The notes below the pieces were generated by a model that was not told the DNA's origin, did not search any database, and saw nothing but the letters and a program-made list of their open reading frames with translations. From contig DTSX01000010.1 in the NCBI GenBank assembly GCA_012965065.1, forward strand, positions 1 to 15,465: 15,465 nt of DNA, written 5' to 3'. The position numbers and the translations under genes are program-made. Source of the stretch: Gammaproteobacteria bacterium (GTDB lineage Bacteria > Pseudomonadota > Gammaproteobacteria > Steroidobacterales > UBA11654). Shown piece by piece: positions 1 through 7,404 of this stretch. Each line of letters starts with the position of its first letter. Positions within the stretch are counted from its first letter, which is position 1.

Positions 1-73
1 CCCAACAGGGAAAGTTCTGAGAAGGGAATTGAGGGAGCCTTACTGGAAAGGGAAAGAAAGAAATATCTCCTAG
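1..73 (+). CDS. Acyl-CoA synthetase (AMP-binding), C-terminal end only
   Basis: The second reading frame from the window edge is open to a TAG at 71-73 and encodes PTGKVLRRELREPYWKG followed by KERNIS. PTGK-(V/I)-L-(K/R)-RELR is the invariant C-terminal motif of ANL-superfamily acyl-CoA synthetases; its lysine (codon 11-13) is the catalytic lysine of the adenylation half-reaction. Only about 23 residues lie inside the window; the start is upstream of it. The next gene begins 47 bases downstream on the same strand, so the synthetase and the crotonase probably share a transcript. The acyl substrate cannot be judged from this tail. Confidence 0.88.
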   Translation, partial: PTGKVLRRELREPYWKGKERNIS

Positions 74-120
74 ATGTGAGAGGCCTGGTTCGAAGAAAGA
101 AAAATTGGAGAAACAATAAA

Positions 121-906
121 ATGGAATTTGAAACGGTTATTTATGAAGTTGACAGCAAAATTGCAACCATCACTCTAAATCGTCCAGACAATCTGAATGC
201 TTTTAATGCACAAATGGCTTTGGATCTGAAGGAAGTAACCGATGCTGCTTACGAAGACAGTACCATCCGTTGCGTTATTCTCACCGGCGCAGGTAGAGGT
301 TTCTCAGCAGGCGCAGACCTCAATGAGCCAATAGATACATCAAGTGGTCCTGATGCAGTTGAGAAAGGGCTGCTTGAAGGCTATAAACCGATCTTCATGA
401 ACATCATCAACATGCCGAAACCAGTAATCTCTGCAGTCAATGGACCTGCTGCAGGAATAGGTTTTGCTTTTGCCATGGCTTGCGATTTAACAGTAATGTC
501 AGAAGAGGCTTATCTGCTTTCAGTATTTAGTAACATTGGCTTGGTTCCTGATGGTGGAGCCAACTGGTTACTAACAAAAACAGTTGGCTATAAATTGGCT
601 TATCAGATGGCTATCGAAGCTGAAAAAATTCCAGCCTCTAGATGTTTGGAATTAGGTCTGGCCAACAAAGTTGTCCCCAGTGAGAATCTTCTCTCAGAGA
701 CAAAAGCTTGGGCAACAAAACTTTCACAAAGATCGCCTCAGGCTTTGAGTCAGACGAAAAAAATAATGCGTATGGCTGATGACAGTAGTTACGAAGAAAT
801 CTTCTCAGTCGAAGCTAAAATTCAAAACCAGTTGATTGGTTCGCCTGACAACATGGAGGCGGTCATGGCTTTCTTTCAGAAACGACCGCCGAAATTTCAG
901 GATTAA
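121..906 (+). CDS. Enoyl-CoA hydratase/isomerase (crotonase) family, PaaG-like
   Basis: A 261-residue crotonase-fold protein, normal length for the family. The first oxyanion-hole segment is GRGFSAGADL (58-67) and the second is NGPAAGIGFAFAMACDL (107-123). Aligned by eye to rat mitochondrial enoyl-CoA hydratase, the two catalytic glutamates (E144, E164) correspond to A116 and F136. The following segment IGLVPDGG (139-146) has Asp144, as in PaaG-type isomerases, where an aspartate at about this place is catalytic. An acyl-CoA double-bond isomerase is therefore more likely than a hydratase. The ATG at 121 is preferred because GGAG at 107-110 sits 10 bases upstream. The frame stays open to the left with a GTG at 76, but that extension is basic and unlike crotonase N-termini. 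The gene probably works with the synthetase ending at 73. Confidence 0.9.
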   Translation: MEFETVIYEVDSKIATITLNRPDNLNAFNAQMALDLKEVTDAAYEDSTIRCVILTGAGRGFSAGADLNEPIDTSSGPDAVEKGLLEGYKPIFMNIINMPKPVISAVNGPAAGIGFAFAMACDLTVMSEEAYLLSVFSNIGLVPDGGANWLLTKTVGYKLAYQMAIEAEKIPASRCLELGLANKVVPSENLLSETKAWATKLSQRSPQALSQTKKIMRMADDSSYEEIFSVEAKIQNQLIGSPDNMEAVMAFFQKRPPKFQD

Positions 907-924
907 GAAAAGATTTATTGACGA

Positions 925-1935
925 TTAACTTTTCAGTGCATTCAGAATCGCTGGCGCCAATTCATTTTCACCTGAATACAGTATCGGTGTTATTCGGTCC
1001 CCGTATTCCCCATACCTTGCTTTTATTTCCTTTGCTGCTGCCTCCGGGGTTTCAGCAACCACGGCTACGGTATTTAGAAAATCGTCATCTATGAGTGAGC
1101 CCATCTCTTGCCACTTCCCCTGTTTTGATAAGCGATTGAGCTCGGGATGAAGATCCCCCACTCCGTGTGTCTCCAGAACCGCAATGTAGTTAGGAGTTGA
1201 TGCATAAAATGCGATCTGTTGTTTGGTTGCATTGATGGCGTTCTGAGTGGATTCTTCGGTCAGGCCCACGGCGGTCATAACGTTTACCGATAAATCAAAA
1301 TCGGATCTCTTTTTTCCAGCGGAAGCCAAGCCCTCCTCCACCACAGGCAGGGTTACCTCTTTGATGTATTTGGTGGTATTGAGAGGATGGACCAGCAGGC
1401 CGTCTGCTGCTTCAGCAACAGCTCGGGTCATCAATGGCCCCACTGCAGAAGCGTAAATCTTACCTATACCATGTGGATGAGGGCCTGGATTGAAGAACGG
1501 TGTCATCAACGTATGGGTGTAGAAATCTCCTCGAAAATTCAACCTGGTCCCATTCTGCCAACACTCCCAAATTGCTTGTATTGCCAGGATCATTTCTTTC
1601 ATGCGTGCGGCCGGCTTGGACCAGGGCATCGAAAATCGTTTGGTGATGTGTGGTTTGATCTGCGATCCCAGTCCCAAGATGAACCTGCCTTCGGAGACTA
1701 AATTAAGATCATACCCAATGTTGGCCAAGATCATGGGGTTCCTGGAGAAGGCAACGGCAATGGATGTAATCAACTCTACTTTTTCAGTTGCCATTGCAGC
1801 TGAGACCAGAGGGAGAAATGGGTCGTGAGCAGCCTCAAACGTATAAATCCCATCGTAACCAGCATCCTCAAAATACTTAGCTGCTGGTCCTGCATCTTTG
1901 GGATTGTTTACCAATATTCCTGAATCTATCTTCAT
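925..1935 (-). CDS. LLM-class flavin-dependent oxidoreductase, probably F420-type
   Basis: A 336-residue protein of the luciferase-like monooxygenase TIM-barrel family, close to the subfamily called TIGR03617 (F420-dependent LLM oxidoreductase). Recognisable segments are AGYDGIYTFEAAHDPFLPL (25-43), the SEGRFILGLGSQ motif (81-92) followed by KPHITKRFSMPW (94-105), and the late-barrel segment ASAVGPLMTRAVAEAADG (162-179). No signal peptide or membrane segment is visible, so it should be cytoplasmic. It converges on the crotonase gene with an 18-base gap and is divergent from the amidase relic and GFA gene. The ATG at 1933-1935 fits the family N-terminus, but only a weak purine stretch precedes it. 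Substrate and choice between F420 and FMN are unknown; in such neighbourhoods these proteins often accompany lipid or steroid degradation genes. Confidence 0.85.
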   Translation of the reverse strand: MKIDSGILVNNPKDAGPAAKYFEDAGYDGIYTFEAAHDPFLPLVSAAMATEKVELITSIAVAFSRNPMILANIGYDLNLVSEGRFILGLGSQIKPHITKRFSMPWSKPAARMKEMILAIQAIWECWQNGTRLNFRGDFYTHTLMTPFFNPGPHPHGIGKIYASAVGPLMTRAVAEAADGLLVHPLNTTKYIKEVTLPVVEEGLASAGKKRSDFDLSVNVMTAVGLTEESTQNAINATKQQIAFYASTPNYIAVLETHGVGDLHPELNRLSKQGKWQEMGSLIDDDFLNTVAVVAETPEAAAKEIKARYGEYGDRITPILYSGENELAPAILNALKS

Positions 1936-2027
1936 TGAATCTTATAACGTAAATGTTTGTTAAGCGCTTCTATTCTACACAAACTAGAATGCTTGAGACA
2001 GTACTGGGGTTGGGGTAAAGTTCTTTT

Positions 2028-2147
2028 ATGAATGATAAAAATGTTATGTCCTGGTGGGACTGGGAAAAATTGGAAGCCACAACGATGGCTGATCTCATTG
2101 CCAAGAATGAAGTCTCCGCTCAAGAAAAGAGATTTTGTGAATTTTAG
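2028..2147 (+). pseudogene. Amidase N-terminal relic (39-codon fragment)
   Basis: A short frame from ATG 2028 to TAG 2145-2147 encodes a 39-residue peptide containing WEKLEATTMADLIAKNEVSA (residues 12-31 approximately). This resembles the conserved N-terminus of amidase-signature enzymes (an alpha-helical D/E-A-T-x-(L/M)-A-x-L-I-x-x-x-E-V-S segment). After the following Gln-Glu the homology stops and the frame ends within six codons. The Ser-Ser-Lys catalytic core, which should follow, is absent; the GFA gene begins 21 bases later. The simplest reading is a deletion relic of an amidase gene. A functional leader or small peptide is possible but has no support. The match was made by eye on a short segment. 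Confidence 0.5.
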
Positions 2148-2168
2148 GACTAAACAAAGGAGATAGAA

Positions 2169-2591
2169 ATGAGTAATGAATGTAAATCAGGAAGCTGTCT
2201 GTGCGGAGCTGTAAAATATGAATTTGATAAGACTAATCTAATCTCTGCACACCACTGTCATTGTATTGATTGCCAAAAATCCACGGGCAGTGGCAAAGCC
2301 ACTATATTAATACTGCCTTCCCAGGCACTACAGGTGGAAGGGGAACTGCAATTTTATACAGCGACAGCTGAAAGTGGTCGTCATGTGAGCAGAGGTTTTT
2401 GTGGGAAATGCGGATCCGGTCTGCTGAGTTTTATTGAAGAAATGCCGGCAGTGAGATTTGTAAAGGCTGGTACTTTGGATGATTCCTCATGGCTGAAGAT
2501 AGATTCAAATTTTTACAGTTCATCAGCCTACTCTTGGTCACCCATTGATGAGGACATTCCAAGTTTTACACACAACCCTGACAAAGTTTGA
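2169..2591 (+). CDS. GFA/CENP-V family zinc-binding protein
   Basis: A 140-residue protein with the cysteine pattern of the GFA (glutathione-dependent formaldehyde-activating enzyme)/CENP-V family: C10-x-C12 in GSCLCGAVKYEF, C30-x-C32-x-x-C35 in HHCHCIDCQKSTG, and C78-x-x-C81 in FCGKCGSG. These seven cysteines would bind the structural and functional zincs of the beta-tent fold. Length is typical. The start at 2169 has a clear AAAGGAG Shine-Dalgarno six bases upstream. The acyl-CoA synthetase gene starts 26 bases after its stop, so the two may be co-transcribed. Most family members have no proven enzymatic role, and formaldehyde activation should not be assumed. The C-terminal SNFYSSSAYSW segment resembles the family's usual tail before the last strand. 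Confidence 0.87.
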   Translation: MSNECKSGSCLCGAVKYEFDKTNLISAHHCHCIDCQKSTGSGKATILILPSQALQVEGELQFYTATAESGRHVSRGFCGKCGSGLLSFIEEMPAVRFVKAGTLDDSSWLKIDSNFYSSSAYSWSPIDEDIPSFTHNPDKV

Positions 2592-2617
2592 ACTGAAGAA
2601 GAAGGTATACTTGAGAT

Positions 2618-4240
2618 ATGGAATTTACTATGCCCTTAACAGAGAGTTTTTTTCCAGCAATTGAAGATGAAGAAATCGTTGACCTAACGGTCGGCGATAT
2701 CTTAAGAATTGCTGCCAAAGAAGACCCCGATAAAGTTGCCCTGGTGGAAACGGACATGGAATGCCAGCTGGGTCAGGAATGGACATACCAAGAATTATTG
2801 CAGGATTCTGAGAGAGTTGCCTACAATCTTTTAACCCAATTTAACCCTGGAGACAAAATTGCTGTTTGGTCGCCAAATACAGCTGAGTGGGTAATATTGG
2901 AGTTTGCTTGTGCCCTTTCAGGTATGGTTCTGGTTACGGTAAATCCATCCTATCAAGCCAATGAACTTCATTATGTTTTGGAACAATCTAAGTCCTCAGC
3001 TCTCTACCTTATACATGAATATCGTGGCAACCCGATGCTTAAAATTGCCCGAGAGGCAACCAAAGATTTACCAAACATTCAGTCGATCATTAATATGGAC
3101 AACAATGATGAATTTTATGGCATCGGTGTTTCTCCAGTGGACCTGCCCGAAGTAAAACCAGCAGACGCTGCACAAATTCAGTACACCTCCGGGACCACAG
3201 GATTTCCAAAAGGGGCGGTGTTGCATCACTTGGGCTTGATCAACAATGCTCGCCTTTGTGCTGATCGAGTCGGCATCGGCAGAGACGATGTATGGTTAAA
3301 TTTTATGCCAATGTTTCACACCTCAGGTTGCGCTCTGGCGCTTCTGGGATGTGTGCAAAAAAGGGGTAAATTAATCCTGATCAAGTTTTTCGATCCTCCA
3401 AAAGTCAATGCATTGATGGAACAAGAAAGAGGAACTACATTTTTTGGCGTACCGACGATGTTGATTGCATTACTGGACTCACATCAGACCAACCCAGTCG
3501 ATTTTTCTTCCGTTAAAATTGCCATCTCCGGTGGCTCGATGGTTGCCCCAGAACTGGTAAGGCGGGTAAAAAACACCGTGGATTGTGGATTTTCAACGGT
3601 GTACGGGCAAACGGAAACGTCACCTGTACTCACACAGACTTTTCCAGACGACAGTGAAGAAGATATTTGCAATACCGTTGGACAACCGCTGCCAAATAAA
3701 GATATAGCCATCCTTGATCCAAAAACTTCGGAGATCATGCCTCTGAACACTATTGGCGAAATATGTTCTCGAGGCTACTGCAACATGTTGCGTTACAACG
3801 ACAATCCCGAGGCAACTAAAGCCACGATTGATGAAGACGGTTGGCTGCACACAGGCGACCTAGGCTCCATGGATGAAAGAGGATATGTGAAGATTACCGG
3901 TCGTCTTAAAGAAATGATTATCCGAGGCGGTGAAAACTTATTTCCTGCTGAAATTGAAAATACCCTGCTTGAGCATCCCGCAGTTGCTGAAGTTGCTGTG
4001 GTGGGAATTCCTGACCCTAAATGGGGAGAAATTGTGGGTTGTTTTGTCAGGCCTGTTGATGGTACAGAACCGAAGATAGCACAGCTTATCGCTCACTGCA
4101 GGCAACATTTATCGCCTGTAAAAACTCCTACGAAATGGATGTTTGTCGAAGAGTGGCCGTTAACAGGTTCTGGGAAAATTCAAAAATTCAAATTGCTTGA
4201 AAATTTTGAACAGGGAGCCTATCAAGAAGAAACTGCTTAA
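2618..4240 (+). CDS. AMP-binding acyl-CoA synthetase (FadD-like)
   Basis: A 540-residue ANL-superfamily enzyme that should activate a carboxylic acid to its CoA thioester via an acyl-adenylate. Visible motifs: phosphate-binding loop YTSGTTGFPKG (189-199), MFHTSG (232-237), aromatic/adenine motif YGQTETSP (329-336), GWLHTGDLG (408-416), the domain-hinge segment GRLKEMIIRGGEN (428-440), and the C-terminal LTGSGKIQKFKL with catalytic Lys520. No membrane segment or signal peptide is seen. Two start codons are possible, ATG 2618 (GAG a few bases upstream) and ATG 2630; the first is given but the choice is not firm. It converges with the large minus-strand operon 20 bases away. It resembles medium- or long-chain fatty-acyl-CoA ligases and could supply the CoA ester used by the adjacent Atu-like operon, by analogy with atuH; that link is inference from position. 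Confidence 0.93.
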   Translation: MEFTMPLTESFFPAIEDEEIVDLTVGDILRIAAKEDPDKVALVETDMECQLGQEWTYQELLQDSERVAYNLLTQFNPGDKIAVWSPNTAEWVILEFACALSGMVLVTVNPSYQANELHYVLEQSKSSALYLIHEYRGNPMLKIAREATKDLPNIQSIINMDNNDEFYGIGVSPVDLPEVKPADAAQIQYTSGTTGFPKGAVLHHLGLINNARLCADRVGIGRDDVWLNFMPMFHTSGCALALLGCVQKRGKLILIKFFDPPKVNALMEQERGTTFFGVPTMLIALLDSHQTNPVDFSSVKIAISGGSMVAPELVRRVKNTVDCGFSTVYGQTETSPVLTQTFPDDSEEDICNTVGQPLPNKDIAILDPKTSEIMPLNTIGEICSRGYCNMLRYNDNPEATKATIDEDGWLHTGDLGSMDERGYVKITGRLKEMIIRGGENLFPAEIENTLLEHPAVAEVAVVGIPDPKWGEIVGCFVRPVDGTEPKIAQLIAHCRQHLSPVKTPTKWMFVEEWPLTGSGKIQKFKLLENFEQGAYQEETA

Positions 4241-4251
4241 TCTCAGTTTTT
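4228..4251. terminator. Weak hairpin at convergent gene ends
   Basis: AGAAACTG (4228-4235) and CAGTTTTT (4244-4251) can pair into an 8-bp stem with one G-U wobble and an 8-base loop, located where the synthetase gene and the opposing seven-gene operon converge. The right arm merges into a T-run, as a terminator for plus-strand transcription would. The stem is AT-rich and overlaps the last codons of the synthetase gene, so its strength is doubtful. Confidence 0.25.
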
Positions 4252-4260
4252 CTCACTATT

Positions 4261-5349
4261 TTAGAAGTTCTGTATGTTTGCAGCTTCTTCGCGTACTAAT
4301 TCCGGTCCACCCAGAATTTGCCGATTCAAGCCTATGCGCTTAAACCAGTAATGCAAACCGAGCAACTCAGTAAAGCCCATGCCGCCGTGAACCTCCGTTG
4401 CTGTTCTTGCAACGGCTGTGGCCACTTCTGAAACATGTGCTTTGGCATGACATGCCATTAAAGTCGCTTCTTCAGGTATGTGATTTTGACAGTGTGCCGC
4501 ATACCACACCATGGCATAACACGGCTCAAGATCTGCTGCCATTTGTGCACACATGTGCTTGACCGCTTGAAAAGAACCAATAGCCCTGCCAAATTGTTTT
4601 CTTTCTTTGGCATAAGCCACAGATTTTTTGATCATGATTGCAGCAGCTCCGAGAGAATCAGCAGCAATCATAATTCTGCCAGCATCAATAACCGTTTGTA
4701 TGGCAGTGTTATCACCAATCGATCCTTCTAATATTTCTGCCTCGCAGTCCTGCAACAATAATTCCTGTGCGCCACAGGTTTTGTCTACTGTTGTCAAAGG
4801 TATTTTGGTTAGGCCTGGGTCATCGGATTTTACAATGCAGAATGTGCCATTTTTATCAGCCAGGAGATAGTGTGTTGCCTCACTGGCATCAAGCACAAAT
4901 AAAGCTCTACCGTTGGCTTTGTCGCCGTCAATGTTAATGCCTGCGTCCTCCCTGGCCCCGATGTATTCTGAAATACCTACACCAAAGTGGATGTTGGCTT
5001 CACCGATTGCCTCTAAATACTCTGATTTCTGAGTGTCTGAGCCTGCTTTGATCAAAGCAAGTGGTGCCATCACATAAGACCCGGTAAACGGTGCTGGGGC
5101 AATCCCTGCTCCCAATGATTGGGAAGTAGCAGCCGCAAACAACAGATCCAAACCCAAGCCTCCATATTCTTCTGGAAGAATGAGACTGTTAATTCCAAGC
5201 TCGATTAGTCCATTGTGAACATCCGTTGGCAAAGATGTATTTTCACCGTGTGCATAACTCTGAATCAAATCTAAGGGAGCGGCATCTTCAAGAAATTTAT
5301 CCAAGCTTTCTTGAAAGGATTCTTGTTCTTCTGAAAGTCCGAAATACAT
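4261..5349 (-). CDS. Acyl-CoA dehydrogenase A, non-catalytic partner subunit (ChsE/FadE type)
   Basis: A 362-residue acyl-CoA dehydrogenase-fold protein, last gene of the operon. The C-terminal helical domain keeps the FAD-contact motifs ERKQFG (249-254) and HGGMGFT (321-327). The usual catalytic glutamate of the short/medium-chain type is lost: the expected YEGT-like site reads QILGGPELV (344-352). The isovaleryl-CoA-dehydrogenase-type alternative in helix G is also missing (DAGRIMIAADSLG, 222-234). The middle beta domain is degenerate and lacks the W-x-S/T FAD motif. This is the pattern of the non-catalytic chain in heteromeric dehydrogenases such as FadE26/FadE27 and FadE28/FadE29 (ChsE proteins) of steroid side-chain degradation. 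A strong AAAGGAGG lies 7 bases before the start; the stop of dehydrogenase B is 2 bases upstream, giving translational coupling and matched subunit synthesis. Confidence 0.9.
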   Translation of the reverse strand: MYFGLSEEQESFQESLDKFLEDAAPLDLIQSYAHGENTSLPTDVHNGLIELGINSLILPEEYGGLGLDLLFAAATSQSLGAGIAPAPFTGSYVMAPLALIKAGSDTQKSEYLEAIGEANIHFGVGISEYIGAREDAGINIDGDKANGRALFVLDASEATHYLLADKNGTFCIVKSDDPGLTKIPLTTVDKTCGAQELLLQDCEAEILEGSIGDNTAIQTVIDAGRIMIAADSLGAAAIMIKKSVAYAKERKQFGRAIGSFQAVKHMCAQMAADLEPCYAMVWYAAHCQNHIPEEATLMACHAKAHVSEVATAVARTATEVHGGMGFTELLGLHYWFKRIGLNRQILGGPELVREEAANIQNF

Positions 5350-5351
5350 GA

Positions 5352-6584
5352 CTAAGCCTCCTTTATTTTTGGTGCTTTAGGAAGACCGAGGCCTCGTTCA
5401 GCAATAATATTTCTTTGAATTTGGTTGGTACCGCCACCAATGATCAATCCCAAATACATCATATAGGCAAACTGCCAACTGCCATTATCTCTAAGATTGG
5501 GACTGTCTTCATAAAGGGTTCCAAGTTCTCCCATCACGTCAATGGCCAGACCTTCGAGTTCGTGCCTGAGCTCTGTGCCTATTAATTTTAGGATCATGAC
5601 TCCGAACATGGCATCTTTTCTGTTATTCAGTCTCGCTGACAACAGACGCAATCCATGGTTTTGAAAAGCCATGACTCTGCCTTGGATTTTCATGACTCGA
5701 TCGCGAAAAACGGGCTTATCAATGATTCTTGTGCCATCCAAGGTCTCTGTCTTCATCAGACCAATCAATTGATTCATTCTACTAACGATCACAGTAGGAT
5801 CTCCCAAAGAGCCTCTTTCGTGAACCAATGTTTTATTTGCTACCAGCCAGCCTTGGCCTCTTTCGCCAACAATATTTCCAGCTGGAATTCTCACATCGGT
5901 GAAAAATACTTCGTTAAAACCTGCATTCAAGGTCATATCAACCAAGGGTCTTATTTCGATACCAGGGGTGTCCATAGGAATCAATAAATAGCTGATCCCT
6001 TTGTGTTTTGGTGCATCCGGTTCGGTTCTGACTAGACAAAACATCATGTGGGCATATTTGGCAGTGCTGGTCCATATCTTTTGACCATTGATAACCCAGC
6101 TGTCTCCATCCATAACACCTTTTGTTTGCAGACTGGCCAAATCGCTGCCTGAATTTGGTTCCGAGTAGCCTTGACACCAAATCATTTCAAAATGCAGTGT
6201 TGGCTTAATGTACTTTTGTTTTTGCTCTTCGGTTCCCATTTCAAGAAGTGTGGGCACCAAATAATCAGTGCCTTGTCCTCGGGTTGCAGCGGGGACCCCT
6301 GCTTCGGTGAATTCGGAGTTGATGATTTTGTTCTTCAAAAAATCAATGGTTCCACCGTAACCACCATATTCTTTAGGTATTTCTCTTGCAAAGTAACCCT
6401 GCTCTATTAGAATTCTCTGCCATTCAGAACGGGTCATAGTCAACCCATTGCTGTTTTCGGATTTTTTGTCTCCCCCCAGTCGTGGACCATAACTGTCGCT
6501 AAACACCAAACCCTGATATTTTTTACAGAAATCCTTGACCTGTTTGCGAAATTCTTCGTATTCTGGACCATAATCAAGATTCAT
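5352..6584 (-). CDS. Acyl-CoA dehydrogenase B, catalytic partner subunit (FadE26-like)
   Basis: A 410-residue acyl-CoA dehydrogenase starting at the ATG at 6582-6584, chosen because AAAGGGGG lies just upstream and the family N-terminus MNLDYGPEYEEFRKQ begins there; the frame extends 16 codons further into the crotonase gene. The middle domain is intact: WCQGYSEPNSGSDLA (136-150) and GQKIWTSTAKYA (167-178). The C-terminal site usually holding the base reads IIGGGTNQIQRN (381-392), without glutamate, while Glu256 in TLVHERGSLG aligns with the helix-G glutamate of isovaleryl-CoA dehydrogenase and is the likely base. The canonical R-x-x-F-G and GGxG FAD motifs are absent here but present in dehydrogenase A, so the two gene products probably build composite active sites. 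It overlaps the upstream crotonase gene by 11 bases. Confidence 0.92.
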   Translation of the reverse strand: MNLDYGPEYEEFRKQVKDFCKKYQGLVFSDSYGPRLGGDKKSENSNGLTMTRSEWQRILIEQGYFAREIPKEYGGYGGTIDFLKNKIINSEFTEAGVPAATRGQGTDYLVPTLLEMGTEEQKQKYIKPTLHFEMIWCQGYSEPNSGSDLASLQTKGVMDGDSWVINGQKIWTSTAKYAHMMFCLVRTEPDAPKHKGISYLLIPMDTPGIEIRPLVDMTLNAGFNEVFFTDVRIPAGNIVGERGQGWLVANKTLVHERGSLGDPTVIVSRMNQLIGLMKTETLDGTRIIDKPVFRDRVMKIQGRVMAFQNHGLRLLSARLNNRKDAMFGVMILKLIGTELRHELEGLAIDVMGELGTLYEDSPNLRDNGSWQFAYMMYLGLIIGGGTNQIQRNIIAERGLGLPKAPKIKEA

Positions 6585-7404
6585 TTTTTCCCCCTTTCCA
6601 TTTTGGTTCTCGTTTTTCAAAAAACGCAGCAATACCTTCTTTTGCGTCCTCGGCTTGCAAGCATTTTGCCAGTTGTTCTTTTAAATATGGAAGTGCGTCA
6701 TCAAACGCCATGGCATCCTGACGATTATAAGCTTCCAAACCCATTTTCATAGTGTTCGGTGGTAGGTTTGCAAAATCAGTTGCCAGTTTGTTAACGGTTT
6801 GGTCAAGCTCATCTTTGGCTACAGCCTGAGTAATCAAACCGTATTTCTCAGCGGTCATTGCATCGATTGCCTCTCCCCTCATAATGAAATCTAAACCTTG
6901 CCTTTTTGGCATGACTCTAAACAAGCCTGCCATCACCATAAATGGCCAGATGCCTCGTTTGATTTCTGGTGCTGCAAATTTTGCTTCATTGACAGCAATT
7001 GCATGGGTGGCATTGGAGACCATCAGTAAGGCGCCTGCATACACAGACCCTTGGATCTTACAGATCACAGGCTTGTTTATATTCCTTATGAGCAAACTGA
7101 TGCTATCAAAACCACCGATTTTAGGCACAGTCGATACCGTCTCTTCCACTTGACCTGACATACTGGCCAAGTCACCACCAGCACAAAAAACTTCGCCCTT
7201 GGCTTGAATAATGACAACCCTGACATTGCTTTCCTGCGATGCATAGGAAAGAGCATAGGCTATCTCATTTCCCATAACTGTGTTGATCGCATTGCGTTTT
7301 TCTGGTCGATTTAAGGTAATTGACAGTACGTGCCCATCAAGTTTTATTTCGGTTGCCTCAAACACCAATCCTTCAAGTGATAACAAGTTTGTTGAATCAT
7401 TCAT
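6574..7404 (-). CDS. Enoyl-CoA hydratase/isomerase family protein (AtuE/LiuC position)
   Basis: A 276-residue crotonase. Oxyanion-hole elements are FCAGGDLASM (73-82) and QGSVYAGALLMVSNATHA (118-135). The second segment is unusual: the CD dipeptide found in most members is AT (132-133), and the residue matching rat hydratase E144 is Leu127. Glu147 in AAPEIKRGIWP matches E164 and is kept. A one-glutamate crotonase may be a hydratase with altered mechanism or a delta3-delta2 isomerase. Position after the carboxylase and atuA genes suggests the AtuE/LiuC role, hydrating the carboxylated glutaconyl-CoA product, but the residues do not prove it. GAGGAG lies six bases before the ATG at 7402-7404, which directly follows the stop codon of atuA (TAAATG). 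Confidence 0.88.
   Translation of the reverse strand: MNDSTNLLSLEGLVFEATEIKLDGHVLSITLNRPEKRNAINTVMGNEIAYALSYASQESNVRVVIIQAKGEVFCAGGDLASMSGQVEETVSTVPKIGGFDSISLLIRNINKPVICKIQGSVYAGALLMVSNATHAIAVNEAKFAAPEIKRGIWPFMVMAGLFRVMPKRQGLDFIMRGEAIDAMTAEKYGLITQAVAKDELDQTVNKLATDFANLPPNTMKMGLEAYNRQDAMAFDDALPYLKEQLAKCLQAEDAKEGIAAFFEKREPKWKGGKNES

Noticed and set aside
1..120. Upstream in-frame extension of the first crotonase, including a GTG at 76
   Set aside because: The extension is Arg/Lys-rich, overlaps the acyl-CoA synthetase C-terminus in another frame and is unlike crotonase N-termini; ATG 121 has its own GGAG site.
907..940. GAAAAG...CTTTTC pairing between the convergent crotonase and LLM genes
   Set aside because: Six AT-rich pairs around a loop of about 16 bases; too weak to call a terminator.
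1993..2021. Possible promoter TTGAGA-17-TAAAGT upstream of the GFA gene
   Set aside because: The -10 match is poor and the predicted start would fall at the ATG of the amidase relic; not strong enough to list.
1932..2123. 63-codon minus-strand frame upstream of the LLM gene
   Set aside because: No recognisable family; it lies antisense to the amidase-like relic, whose plus-strand frame makes better sense.
6585..6632. Sixteen-codon N-terminal extension of acyl-CoA dehydrogenase B
   Set aside because: It lies inside the crotonase gene, has no family similarity, and the ATG at 6584 has a strong AAAGGGGG site.
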